Source of the DNA: Eublepharis macularius
Taxonomy: Eukaryota > Chordata > Lepidosauria > Squamata > Eublepharidae
Reading direction: 5' to 3'
Length of the DNA: 64,000 nucleotides
Assembly: GCF_028583425.1 (NCBI RefSeq)
Contig: NC_072791.1
Span: 37,207,368 to 37,271,367 of the forward strand
The notes beneath the pieces are model-generated. The model was not told where the DNA came from and searched no databases. It saw only the letters and a program-made list of their open reading frames with translations. Below, piece by piece: positions 54,517 to 64,000 of the stretch (within the stretch, counting starts at the first letter, position 1; each line of letters starts with the position of its first letter). The position numbers were made by a program, and so were the translations under genes.

Positions 54517-56080
54517 GGACTCGGTTTCGTTTTCTCAGCCATGCCGGACGCTCCTCTCGGCTGGTCCAGGAGGAAACGACCGGGCACCCTGACCGGGCGG
54601 CTGATCTGCAAGGATTAGCCCCCAGGACTCCCAGGGAGGGAGCCAGGGTCCGGGACGCTGCGGGAAGAACCCCCCGAAATCAATGCGGGGGGGGGAATTG
54701 CCCGTTTGTCCCTATGGAGGCCGGCAGACGTGCGCGGCGCCTCGAGTGCCGCCGGGCAACAAGAAACGGCAAATAAAAGAAACAGGCGGAAGCCTGTAAA
54801 CAAGCGAATCCCTTCTGTTCTACAAGCGTTCGTGAAGGAGAGGTTGATCTGAAGAAGACTCGCTCTTCCCCTTCGGTGAGTTCCAGAATTTTGTTGGCGC
54901 CCCCCCCCCCCAAATGGCAGCAAAGAAGCAAAGTCCCGCTCTCGGTAAGTCAATCTCGGATACCTTGAAGGGAGAGTCGCTCGAAGAGTTGGTGCGCAGG
55001 GCGGTGGTGGAAGCCATAAAACCCTTTGTTGACAAGCTGAACGAAACTGATCAAAGGGTGGGCTTAATTGAAAGCGAAGTGAAAACCATTAAGGAAGTAG
55101 CGGGGGGGCAGAGAAGTCTGCTCTGGAAAGTGCGTCACTTGTGAAGGCTACAAAAAAGGAGCTGAAGTTGGTTGAGAACCAGCTGATCGGGCTACAGATG
55201 GAACGAACGCAGACAATTTTGCGTCTCCAAAACGTGAAAGAGGAGGAAAATGAGGATCTGTGGGATGTGGTCTCAGAACTATTGGCGATACCCGCGAGGA
55301 CGACTAAAGAAGAGGTTAAAAGCGCCATTTTGGAGGTCCGTCGGGCTTCTTCAAAATATGCAACAAAGCGACAGTTGCCTCGTGAGATCATTATTGACTT
55401 TTCATTTAAAAAGATTCGGGACACCATCCTATATAACTCATACAATGCGGATTTGGACTTTATGGGTTTGAAAGTCAAGATTTTGAAGGACGTTCCATTT
55501 CTAGTCCGGAAAAGACGTTTTAAGTATAAAAAGTTTGCAGCTCTTCTGAGGGACCATGGAATAAAGTACAAATGGTTATTCCCGGAAGGAATATGGTTTA
55601 GATATAAAGATCAGGCCTATAAGATACTATCAGAAGATCAACTAAAGGATTTTGAGGATAAAAACCCGGAATTCTGCTGCACCGAGAACGAAGAAAAGGA
55701 GAAGCCGGAGGGGGGGGGAGGAGGAGAGCACCGCAACAGCGGTTGCACAGAGAGAATTGCGTCCGGGACCTAGAAGGGGGAGGAAAGTTTAATCAGAATT
55801 TGAAATGCCTATTCTCTGTATGATTAACCACTCCATCATTATCCTATGGAGCTATTTTTGTATTATGACAGTATGAAGGGAAAACATTGAAGTGTAGTGT
55901 TTAGTGTTTAGTGTTTGTAGGTCATCCCCCCCCTTTTCTTTTTCCATCCCCTTTGTCCCTTCCCTTTCCCCTTTCCTTGTGATAGTCTTGTGTAGTGCTG
56001 TGTAGCGTTTTGTAGTTTGAAAAAAAAAATAAAAAAAAAAGCCTGCAGGATAACTTTGAACCAGCCAAAAAAAAAAAAAA
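54517..56080 (+). mobile_element. ORF1-only L1 derivative (HAL1-like) with a 16-bp TSD
   Basis: ACAGTAATTCCAGAAG is duplicated exactly (54,501-54,516 and 56,081-56,096). The insert has a GC-rich 5' region of about 400 bp, one L1-type ORF1 (54,914-55,773, with a frameshift), a short 3' UTR, and A-rich tails at 56,020-56,040 and 56,067-56,080 separated by 26 bases. No trace of ORF2 exists, although the 5' region and ORF1 are present. This is therefore not simple 5' truncation but a 'half-L1' structure, known in mammals as HAL1. It probably uses ORF2 protein supplied by L1s like the one at 47,064. Confidence 0.88.
54914..55773 (+). pseudogene. L1-type ORF1 protein, one frameshift
   Basis: It starts at MAAKKQSPALGKSIS (54,914) with a basic N terminus and a heptad-like coiled-coil region (about residues 20-95). 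The first frame stops at 55,144. The G7 run at 55,102-55,108 lies where the frame changes. Downstream the second frame gives the coiled-coil end (VKATKKELKLVENQLIGLQM), an RRM-like part (ILRLQNVKEEENEDLWDVVS, REIIIDFSFKKIRD) and the C-terminal domain (VRKRRFKYKKFAALLRDHGI, KYKWLFPEGIWFRY), ending at 55,773. The order coiled coil, RRM, CTD is that of L1 ORF1p, an RNA-binding trimer. A one-base indel in the G run is enough to explain the break. Confidence 0.85.
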
Positions 56081-56321
56081 ACAGTAATTCCAGAAGAACT
56101 CCAAGGCCAGGTCTGTGATTCCCATGGTGAGGCAGAGGTTTTACCCACCCCTAGCTAGCAAGCCCACCACTGCTTAACTGGCTGGGGAGGGAATAAAGGG
56201 GGGAATTAGGAAATAATCGGTCTGTGCACCCACTCACCAGAGATGTACGGATATCACCAGCAGACACACTGACGTCATTTCCTTTGCACCCAGAAGTGAT
56301 GTCGGCATGTTGGTGGTAAAG

Positions 56322-56886
56322 TAGGGTTGCCTGGTCCCCTTACCTTCCTGGTGGGACCCCCCCCCCACCTATCTCTGGTATTAGGCCAGACCCCATCTGG
56401 CAACCCAGCTAGTGCCCCAGCATGACACGATGACATCACTTCCATTTGAAGCCTAAATCAGCGGGTGCAAACACTGGGAGCACTTCTGGGGCCTGCGCAA
56501 TGATGTCACTCCTGGAAGTGATGTCATTGCGCTGTGCTGGGAGCATGCCTGGGAGGCCTGTTCCCCCACCTTTTCCCCCAATGGCCAGATGAGTGGCGGC
56601 AGGGGCAGAAGGCGGGAGCGCGGAATCCATGCCCCCACCACAGGATGTAACAGCTCTATGGTGAAGCTATGGTTTCTGGGAAAAAACCATAGAGTTTTTG
56701 CCCAAAAACAAGAGCATGCTTTCTTTTTTAATACTTTATATAACAAAACTAGCAATGTGATGACAGTAGTTCTGGAAATGATACCATTACATCACCAGCA
56801 AGCATATACAGCAGTCAGAATTTCTCCCTCTGACCTCTGTGGTCCCCCATCCCCAACCATTTAGAAGGGGGGACCTGGCAACCCTA
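56322..56886 (+). mobile_element. 'ATGACATCA' hAT-like element(s), composite
   Basis: Starts TAGGGTTGCCTGGTCCCC and ends ACCTGGCAACCCTA. Inside are GATGACATCACTTCCATTTG, the palindrome-like AATGATGTCACTCCTGGAAGTG run (56,499-56,528), and an internal CTGGCAACCCAGC (56,394) that may mark the end of a second copy. The flanking 8-mers do not match, so more than one insertion is likely. Confidence 0.65.
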
Positions 56887-56897
56887 GCCAGCCTGGT

Positions 56898-57115
56898 TAG
56901 GGTTGCCAGGTCCCCCCTTCTAACTGGTAGGGGGTTAGGCATCTCTAGTGGTTGTGGAGAGGGAAGATTGGGAGAGGGGGAAATCAGGGGATTTCACCTA
57001 GAAGAGAAGATTTCACCATAGAGTTTGCCCTCTGAAGCTGCTTTGTTCCACTGTAGTTTGGAGATCAATTGTAATTCTGAAAGAATTCCAGGTTTTGCCT
57101 GGATCTTGGCAACCC
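56898..57115 (+). mobile_element. MITE A copy 8, diverged
   Basis: Begins TAGGGTTGCCAGGTCCCC and ends CTTGGCAACCCTC. The right half has GTAGTTTGGAGATCAATTGT and AATTCCAGGTTTTGCCTGGA. Its left part resembles the other family, so it may be a recombinant of the two. Confidence 0.6.
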
Positions 57116-57642
57116 TCTTCAGGGAAAGGCTTACAAACGCTAAGTTCCAATCTGAATTATGCCCTGAACACCTGGTGCTGGAGCTCTGAATTTCAGGCCT
57201 GTTGTGTATTAGGAGTGTGCAAAACTAAACAAATGAGCCAGAAATACACCCAGAAATCACTATTACATTAAAGCAGCTTCCAGAGCGGTGAACCAAATCC
57301 GGGAATCTAAATTACAAGGATACCTCCCACCCCCAAATTTGTGTGTTTTGTTTCATTTTGGTTCTTATCCCACAGCAGCAGCAAGCAGGCATTTGGCCAG
57401 CATCTTATTTTTCTTAATGGCATTCACCAATCCGATCTCAAGGGGGGAGTGCCCTTATGTTATTAATTAACTTAGCTGGCAGGAAGGGGGAATGTATACA
57501 ATGCACATTAATGCATCTCTTCCCCCCCCACACACACACTCTAATTACTGGAGTAATGGCATCATCTCCCTGCCAATCAGATCCTCACAAAGGAAGACCC
57601 TTCCCCATCTATTGGATTTGGAAAAGCTTGGAAGGGGGAATG
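57116..57642. other. Intronic stretch, nothing recognised
   Basis: C/CA run at 57,523-57,540. No gene. Confidence 0.45.
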
Positions 57643-57998
57643 TGCAGACTTCAATCATAGGCTGCAATTCTGATGTCATTTCCCTAGGAGTAAGCACTAT
57701 TGAATAAGATGGGAAGATGGGATTACATCTGAGTAGACCTGTTGGGATGTGAGTCTGAGTTTTTTGGGGTTCTACCAGGCACTGGTCTGTCTCCCCCCAA
57801 TCCCATCAGGGCACTTGGCTGGTCTGTCACTGCGAGGAAAAGTGACACTGGGTGTGTGCAAATGGTCTGTTCAATCATTCAAACCTGATAAAAGCCCCAG
57901 AAGATTTCAATCATAGGCTACAATTCTAAAGACACTTCCTTTGGAATAAGCACTACTGGATAACAGAGGACTTGCATCTGAGTAGACCTTGGATTGCT
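57643..57998 (+). repeat. Two same-oriented copies of a short element (family C)
   Basis: 57,649-57,745 and 57,905-57,990 both start TTCAATCATAGGCT(G/A)CAATTCT, then GGA(A/G)TAAGCACTA, CATCTGAGTAGACCT. They lie about 255 bases apart. This could be a segmental tandem duplication or two insertions. Confidence 0.55.
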
Positions 57999-59020
57999 TT
58001 CCACCTCCCTCCTACCCACAGCTAAAGGAAAACTTATGGGAAAAAACACAGGACTGTTTAGGTGTGCATGCATGTGTGTGTGTGTCCAGACAATCCTGCT
58101 GCCTGCACTTGGGTGATGGAGATTGACAGCATTTAATGCAAAAACACCTCCCTCATTGTGGGAACAAAACTGCAAAGCACAAGGAAACTTGGCATCAACA
58201 GTCAACAGCAGGATGCAAAGGTAATAATTTATTGGCAGTTTGGCACTATAGAAAAAAGGAAAAGTGAACATAAAGCAGGATTGTTTATACTGCCCCCACC
58301 CTGCTACCCCTTTGCCAGCCAGTTTCTCACCACAGTGTGCACCCACTGACTCTTGCCTTCTTCAGGGCCCATTGCTGTATGTGTCTAGAATAACTGAGGA
58401 AAAACTTGGTGGATTGATGGCTTAGAGGGAGGACTGTGTTCTGTGTAATTTTGGTGCCATTAAGTGCAAAAACAGCTGCCCCCAAAAGTCTGGAAGCTGG
58501 CACAGCTAAGAACAGGACCAAGACTCATGATAATGCATAAAAACCAAACAGATTAGATCTGAGCTGGCAGCATCCCATTTGGGAAAAAACCAGTAATGGT
58601 ACATAGTTCCTTCAGAAAGTCCAAATCCAAAATGGAAATGGAATTTTTTTCAGTGCACACTCCTAACTCGTGCACAGCGCACACCTCTCTCTAACTTGTA
58701 TAGACACAAAGGCAGACAAACAAAGGAATTTATGTCTTGGGACGTATTTTACAAAAACAGTGTTCCCCTAATTGGAAATGCACTCTATATATGCTTATAG
58801 GCACCTTAAGGTTAGGTTTTTGAAAACAAAAAGCTGACAATGTGTGATAAAATGTTTGGAAAAGATCCAGAGCTGAACTACATAAATGCCACAGATCCTG
58901 CAGTTTATATCTTAACAATCCAGGCCTGACCAAATGTTTGCTTAACTTATGGCTTGAGTTTAGGCTGCTACAAGGTTGCATTAGATCTTGATTTGGCTTG
59001 GCAGTGTCCATTGTTAGCCA
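57999..59020. other. Intronic stretch, nothing recognised
   Basis: 58,115-58,190 and 58,445-58,480 share ATTTAATGCAAAAACA / ATTAAGTGCAAAAACAGCTG wording, a weak dispersed similarity. No gene. Confidence 0.4.
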
Positions 59021-59068
59021 GTAGAAAAGAACAAGAGTCCAGTAGCACCTGTAAATCTAACTGGACTT
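59021..59068 (-). repeat. Retroelement-tail fragment
   Basis: AAAAGAACAAGAGTCCAGTA and GCACCTGTAAATCTAACTGG read on the minus strand as the tail repeat found at 20,562 and 45,894. Confidence 0.45.
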
Positions 59069-59105
59069 CTGCAAAATCTAGCCTGTGCTGTAATACACTC
59101 AAGCT

Positions 59106-59298
59106 CATGGTTGCCAACCTCCAGGTGTGGCCAGAAAAATTACAACTGATCTCCAGAATAGAGAGATCAGTTACATTGGAGAAAACGGCCATTTGGGGGG
59201 CGTCACATTCCCCATGGAGCTCGCCACACCCAAACTGTGTCCTTCCCAGGCACCACCCCCTATCTCCAGAAATTCACAACCCAGATTTGGCAACCCTA
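59106..59298 (-). mobile_element. MITE A copy 9 with perfect TSD (reverse orientation)
   Basis: CTCAAGCT is duplicated exactly (59,098-59,105 and 59,299-59,306). Ends CATGGTTGCCAACCTCC and GATTTGGCAACCCTA. The body reads as the family in reverse (GGAGAAAACGGCCATTT, CTGATCTCCAGAATAGAGAG). Confidence 0.9.
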
Positions 59299-59306
59299 CT
59301 CAAGCT

Positions 59307-61240
59307 TGATTCACTTTTTTTTTTCAAATTCATTAATCTGAGCCCTCAATTTATTTTGATCTCTGAAAAAATTAAGAAATTTTCCTGTCCATCAAGCTGT
59401 ACCAGAAAAGCTATGGGCAGGAGAAACTTTGGAATGCATATAATGTTGGCCTTTTCAGGCTGTGTTTCAGCATCAACAGCACACAATACTCAATCAAGCT
59501 GTGGAATGTGCGTAGCTCTGTATTATTAACAACATGCCAAAGAGTGTCTCAGCTAGGGAATCTGACTGGCAGACTGGGATTTTCACCAGATTCAGAGAGG
59601 CCCACCCGCACAGCTTCTCTTCCTAGAGATACTTTGCAGTTTCTTCTTTTCTCCAAGCAACACTTAGTCAGTAGCAGCGAAAATACAGATGTAGCTGTAT
59701 ATCTAGGACCTATCTCTGCCCAAAACTCATTCTAGTTAGACTGCCTGTAAATTCAGGCCCTTGATAGGCACTCTGATAAATTTTCATCCATCTTAAAACA
59801 CGTTTCTTTTAATGCCTTCTGACTGATTTTAGCTTTCAGTTTGGGTTCACTGCTGAACCAAAAAGTCATTTTAAATCTGCATACATTTAAATGATTTACT
59901 ATATGCAGTGGTGGTGGGGGGTGGCTGTTTCTATTCCTGTAAGGGAAGTGGCAAGTCTTTCTCTGGTTTCTCTTGGGCTCCATTTCAAAAACGCAACAGG
60001 AAGCGTCAGCCACAGAGCCGATACCCTCAGGGACAAATATATATCAAGTAACAGAACCTGAAGTCATGAGTTCATGTCACTTCGCCCTCCATGCTTAAAC
60101 CACTAAGCCACACTTCTTTTCATGCTTCAGAATCTACACTTTGAAAAAACTTGGCCCTTAATGGCTGCAGTCCTGCTGCGTCCCTTGCTTTCCTTTCTTC
60201 TGCCTGTTGTACCAACCTCAGAGTAATTCAATGCAAGTGGAAAGCAGGGAATTGGAGTCGCAGTGGGGAATTCAGGGTAATGAAAGCTCTTGCTGAAGTT
60301 CCTGTGTTTACTAGAAGAGTGCAAATGGGCAGTGTGATTTACAAGGTTAAAATTAAACGAGCGCATGCCTGTTCTGATGCTGTGCTTTCGACAGCCAGGG
60401 TACTGCAACATTGTGTGTGGGGGAAACAATGCACACACATCAGCAAGGGAAGGCAAAAGATCTTTTTGGCTCCTGCTGCCAGTTCAATTATTATAAGCCT
60501 TTGTTTTGTTTGGCTGTTTGAAAGGGTAGATAACATAGAGGCAAGAGGCAGTGTGCCGTTAACACCGTTCCCTAACCTAACATGAAGAAAGGATCAAGTT
60601 TTGTGATATTTCAGAGGACTGAGAAAAGCAGAGCTGAGTGGGACATTTTCCTGTGGTAGGTCTCAGCAGATAATACATCCCATGTGGTTGGAGCATTGTA
60701 CTACAGCGTAAAAAAAAAGCAGCCAGCAACTGGAGCTGCCATAAACAATAGCAAGAGAGACACATCGCGGCAGGTATTATATTCTAGCAAGCCTTGGGTG
60801 GATTGTGAATTTACAAGTACTACTTAGCTAGTCCCTGCGGGCAAGAATTTGGGTTCACTTCAGATAATTATTCAGGTTAGCTTGTTCCATTTTCTTAATT
60901 CTACAGTTTTGCTGGAGGTCTGGTAACAAGAGAATCCTATTTCTTGTGGGATTTCTGATACCTCCCAAAGCCATCTGACTTAACAAATAAACTCATCTGT
61001 TTCCCTTTTTTCCTTTTTGCGTGTGTTCCTATTGTATTTTCTGGGATACATCACAACCAACTTCCATAGCATTATATGTTGAAAGGGGAGGATCCAGTAC
61101 TGTCTCTCTCCTCAGGTTTCAGAGGGGGACAAACCAAAGAGTTAGAAAGATAGAGCGGTCAGGGCACTGTTTACTGTTTACTATGGTTTACTGCTCTGAC
61201 TGTCCTTTAATATGCAGATTGCTATTCTCAGTATTTCCTC
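59307..61240. other. Intronic stretch, mostly unrecognised
   Basis: 60,060-60,118 reads on the minus strand as a SINE head (TGTGGCTTAGTGGTTTAAGC). The rest shows no gene or repeat. The 144-codon frame at 60,151 lacks any domain. Confidence 0.45.
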
Positions 61241-61248
61241 CTCCTGAC

Positions 61249-62249
61249 TAGAGATGGGCAAGATATGAACATATCTGACTAGATATGAACAAAATAACCC
61301 CCATGAACAGCCCATTCTGCTGTTCACTGTTCCAAACGAAGTCTGTTCCCAGCTGTTCGTCAAGCCAGACAGTCTGGCACCATCAATCAATTCCCTTGGC
61401 AACGTAGGCAGGGACTGTCTGTCTGAACTCCTTCTGTTGCCCTGGAAACCCTAATCTAAGCCCAATTTACCAAGTGTGGAGCTCCCATATTTTTACATGG
61501 GAGCAAAGAGAAGGGGGGAAGGGGGTGTTCTATAGCCATGGGAACACCAATCTCATCCCTACAAACCCTGTTAGGCAGCTCTGACCACCAACCACAGATC
61601 TTCTGTATTGCTCTATGGGACCTCTGGAAAAGGCACAGTGCTCCCAGCTCTGACTTTCAGTTTCAGCAGAGAGTTGTTGCTGGCATTTGAGAGAGAGAAA
61701 GAGGGAGAGTGCATTGGAGCTTAAATTTTTTCTGGGAGTGGTTGGTGCGGTTCTACCCACCCTCAGGTTCCAGGGCTGCTGTCAGGTTCTGGGGCCAAGC
61801 TATTATTTATTATTGTTATCCTTCCTGGTGCCTGCTCAGGTCAGGTTTCTGGGAGTGGTGCGTTAGGGATCTACCCACCCTCAGGTTCCAGGGCTGCTGC
61901 CAGGTTCTGGGGCCAAGCTATTATTTATTATTGGTACCTTTCCTGGTGCCTGCTCCTATTGTATTGAATGGGAGTTCCCTGGGGACGCCAGCTTTGGGAA
62001 TGTATTACTCCGATACGTATTGCAATCTTGACCAAACTTGGATGATGGCTGGAGGACAGCCTGCTGAACACTCCCTGCGAATCTGGGCTCTCTAAGTCCC
62101 AAGGGGGCTGTTCTATCCCCCATGAACATCCAACCATGAACATATTCATGAACAGGTCATGTTTGTAAATGTCCATGAGTCCCTATTCGTGGGTGGCAAC
62201 GAACAACAAACATCATGTTCTGTTTTTTTCCTGTTTGTGCCCATCTCTA
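61249..62249. mobile_element. hAT-like element (1001 bp), second copy of the family at 46,882
   Basis: CTCCTGAC is duplicated exactly (61,241-61,248 and 62,250-62,257). Ends TAGAGATGGGCAAGAT and TTTGTGCCCATCTCTA are inverted repeats. The interior has GTTGCCCTGGAAACCCTAAT and GGGGGTGTTCTATAGCCATG, shared with the first copy. It also has a 118-bp internal tandem duplication (TCTACCCACCCTCAGGTTCC at 61,752 and 61,870). The 128-codon frame through it is not a transposase. Confidence 0.9.
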
Positions 62250-62257
62250 CTCCTGAC

Positions 62258-63429
62258 TTCCTCCCTCTCACACCCTTCTCTTCCTGGCTTTGTCCCAGGC
62301 AATACCTCTCTCCTTCTCCTCCCTCCATCTTGGCAGCATGGATGCAGGCCTTGCCCTGCAATCCATGTCCATCCTTAGACTAGATAGGTAGTTAGGAACC
62401 CTCTCTCCTCCTTATCTATCAGAGTATGGAGTTCCTGCAATAAAGAACTCTTATTTCTTTTCTAAATATAAACCAAGTGTATGATTTTATTATTTTCTTT
62501 CCTGCACACACACCAGCCATCAGAATGAGCTCACAACCACCTATAATCATGCTTCCTATGCCACACAATAGACTCTGCTAATGGCCCAAACATGGAATCC
62601 TTTAATTAGTTTTCTGGGGCCTAAATAACAATTTATTTATCATTATATCCATTAGTCAAGTTCTTAGGAGATAGTTAATTCATGCACTCTGTATTATAAA
62701 GTGACAGTAGCACTCTGTATTTCAGTCATAGGGATTACATTCTGTCCATGAGCAGGAAACCAGCTGGAAACTAGTAGTTGACAGAATGGAGGGACTTAAA
62801 TAAAGGAGCCATCAAACTCCAAGCACAGAGTGCTCAAGTTCTTGGTCATGCTAATGACTCTGGTGGAAGCAGGACAATGGTTTACAACCCCACATCCTGA
62901 TAATATGCCACACTCAAAAGGAAGAGAGAGGAATGCAGTAAAATTACAACAATGTATTGCCTTCTTTTTAAAGTAGGAAATTGATGTCCTCAAGGTGGGA
63001 TGGACTCCCCATGGTAGATTATAAAATCCAAGGATTTGGGGAACAAGCTTTTACTCTATGCTTTTATAGCTTCTGATCAAGGAGCCACATGCTATTCAGG
63101 ACTAAGCTTTTACTTAGGGACTCCATCTTGTCCACGGGGCAAGGGACAATGGGGACCATGTGAACAAACATAATGACAAACTTTAAACTACTGCAACTTC
63201 AAGTAAAGCTAGTCTGTCCTAATTTAATATTATTTAGGATAACTTCCGAGTATAGGGAAAGTGGATTATGTGTTTTCACCTTTTATTGTTTCCTTGCTAA
63301 GTCTGTATGCCTGAACAGAACACATGCATTTTTTATTCATTTATTAAATGTTCTTATATTTTGAATGTTCTAAGCCTGACCTCCAAGGATGCAATATACC
63401 TATTCAGTCTTACCCACTGTTTTTCCAAG
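62258..63429. other. Intronic stretch, nothing recognised
   Basis: No supported gene or repeat. Confidence 0.45.
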
Positions 63430-63625
63430 GGAGTCAGGGTGGCATTCATGGCTTTCTCCTCTTTCATTTATTCTTTCAACAGCCCTGTGCCCTAGGTTAG
63501 GCTGAGAGAGAATGACTGGTCCAATGTCACCTAATACATTTCAATGGTAAGTGGAAATTTGAATCCAAGTTTCTTTGGTCCTAGTCCAATACTCTAATCT
63601 CCTCACCACACTGGGTCTCTAGAGA
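63430..63625 (-). repeat. tRNA-derived SINE
   Basis: The minus-strand reading gives AGACCCAGTGTGGTGAGGAG, ATTAGAGTATTGGACTAGGA, AACTTGGATTCAAATTTCCA (box B), TGACATTGGACCAGTCATTC, CTCAGCCTAACCTAGGGCAC. Confidence 0.75.
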
Positions 63626-63628
63626 GCA

Positions 63629-63651
63629 CCACACACACACACACACACACA
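63629..63651 (+). repeat. (CA)n microsatellite
   Basis: Eleven uninterrupted CA units next to the SINE head. Confidence 0.95.
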
Positions 63652-63659
63652 AATGAAAC

Positions 63660-63733
63660 ACAGGAGCGTAGTGGTTAAGTGGCTGAACTGTGAGTCAGCA
63701 CTCTGCCGGCACAAATCCTACTACTGCCATGAG
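63660..63733 (+). repeat. tRNA-derived SINE head
   Basis: AGCGTAGTGGTTAAGTGGCT, GAACTGTGAGTCAGCACTCT, AATCCTACTACTGCCATGAG. This is the 5' end of the family at 5153, cut off by the next element. Confidence 0.7.
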
Positions 63734-64000
63734 TAGGGCTACCATTCCCCTGCCCGGGGTGAGGGATCCCCTGCTCCCCCCTCCCCCCTGACCCCACTTA
63801 CTTAGCCAGCGGGGGTGCCCCCGCACTCTGCTGCGGTGCGCTCCTGCACCCCGCCGTGGTGCGCTCCTGCACCCCGCCGTGGTGCACTCCTGTGCCCCGC
63901 AATGGGCCCATTTTGGGTTGAATTGGGCCTGCAGAGAGGCAATTCAGCCCTTTGGCGAGTGTGGGAATGCACGCCAGGCTGCCCTTGCCCCACATGATGA
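63734..64000 (+). mobile_element. 'ATGACATCA' hAT-like element, cut by the window end
   Basis: Starts TAGGGCTACCATTCCCCTG and has GAGGGATCCCCTGCTCC, CCCCACTTACTTAGCCAGC. It contains a 23-bp GC-rich tandem (CGTGGTGCGCTCCTGCACCC type, about three units, 63,830-63,900). Only the left part is in the window. Confidence 0.65.

Larger units (their letters stand above)
54363..56113 (+). mobile_element. MITE A copy 7, split by an L1 derivative
   Basis: The left part (54,363-54,516) starts TAGGATTGCCAAATCC and has GGGAAATTCCTGGAGATTTG, GCAATGCCATATAGCC, CTATTTTCTCCAGGGAAACT. The family body continues at 56,081 (ACAGTAATTCCAGAAGAACT). Family DNA stops at about 56,113 without the right terminus. Confidence 0.75.

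Noticed and set aside
55141..55773. Novel host gene with a 210-codon ORF
   Set aside because: The sequence matches the L1 ORF1 C-terminal layout and sits inside a 16-bp TSD with a poly(A) tail.
60151..60585. 144-codon plus-strand ORF
   Set aside because: No family resemblance, and opposed by a 109-codon ORF on the other strand. Chance is the simplest explanation.
61709..62095. Transposase ORF in the hAT-like element at 61,249
   Set aside because: The 128-codon frame repeats itself because of the 118-bp DNA duplication and shows none of the hAT transposase motifs.

Overview
The window is vertebrate nuclear DNA, most likely from a squamate reptile (a lizard; family not determined). The evidence is one intact, highly conserved vertebrate gene, FLRT2, and a repeat landscape with tRNA-derived and 5S rRNA-derived SINEs, CR1/L2 LINE tails, young L1 elements, many short hAT-like elements with 8-bp target duplications, and Penelope-like tail insertions. 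I cite no database match. Family names rest on recognised motifs, terminal structures and target-site duplications (TSDs) visible here.

Layout. Positions 1-12,673 lie downstream of FLRT2 (its 3' UTR and intergenic sequence). They hold a 5S-derived SINE, LINE tails, an internally triplicated SINE, and a perfect 125-bp-arm palindrome at 6056-6306 made from a Penelope-type terminus with a hammerhead-ribozyme-like core. The minus-strand FLRT2 coding exon runs from 15,075 (splice acceptor just above it) to beyond the TGA at 12,674. Its 661-codon reading frame (14,659-12,674) is uninterrupted, and three short upstream ORFs lie in its leader. Everything from 15,078 to 64,000 is probably the large 5' intron of FLRT2, because the leader continues upstream of that acceptor and no other cellular gene is seen.

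The intron is a layered transposon record. (1) A short element with TAGGGTTGCCA ends (called MITE A here) has at least nine copies, several with clear 8-bp TSDs. (2) A related-ended 'ATGACATCA' family carries a palindrome that places CRE-like and ETS-like half sites face to face. (3) Two ~1-kb elements with TAGAGATGGGCA ends and perfect 8-bp TSDs lie at 46,882-50,818 and 61,249-62,249. The first is split by a 5'-truncated L1 (47,064-50,026, 12-bp TSD) whose ORF2 is open from the reverse transcriptase to the C terminus. (4) An ORF1-only L1 derivative (54,517-56,080, 16-bp TSD) has a double poly(A) tail that looks like a 3' transduction and sits inside a MITE A copy. (5) Inverted-dimer or very short insertions with 10-19 bp TSDs lie at 20,562, 34,031 and 45,894.

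The only cellular gene is FLRT2, a single-pass adhesion and guidance receptor. All other coding potential belongs to transposons. Long repeat-free blocks (about 40,560-41,640 and 52,000-54,350) could be conserved regulatory DNA, but that cannot be shown from one sequence.
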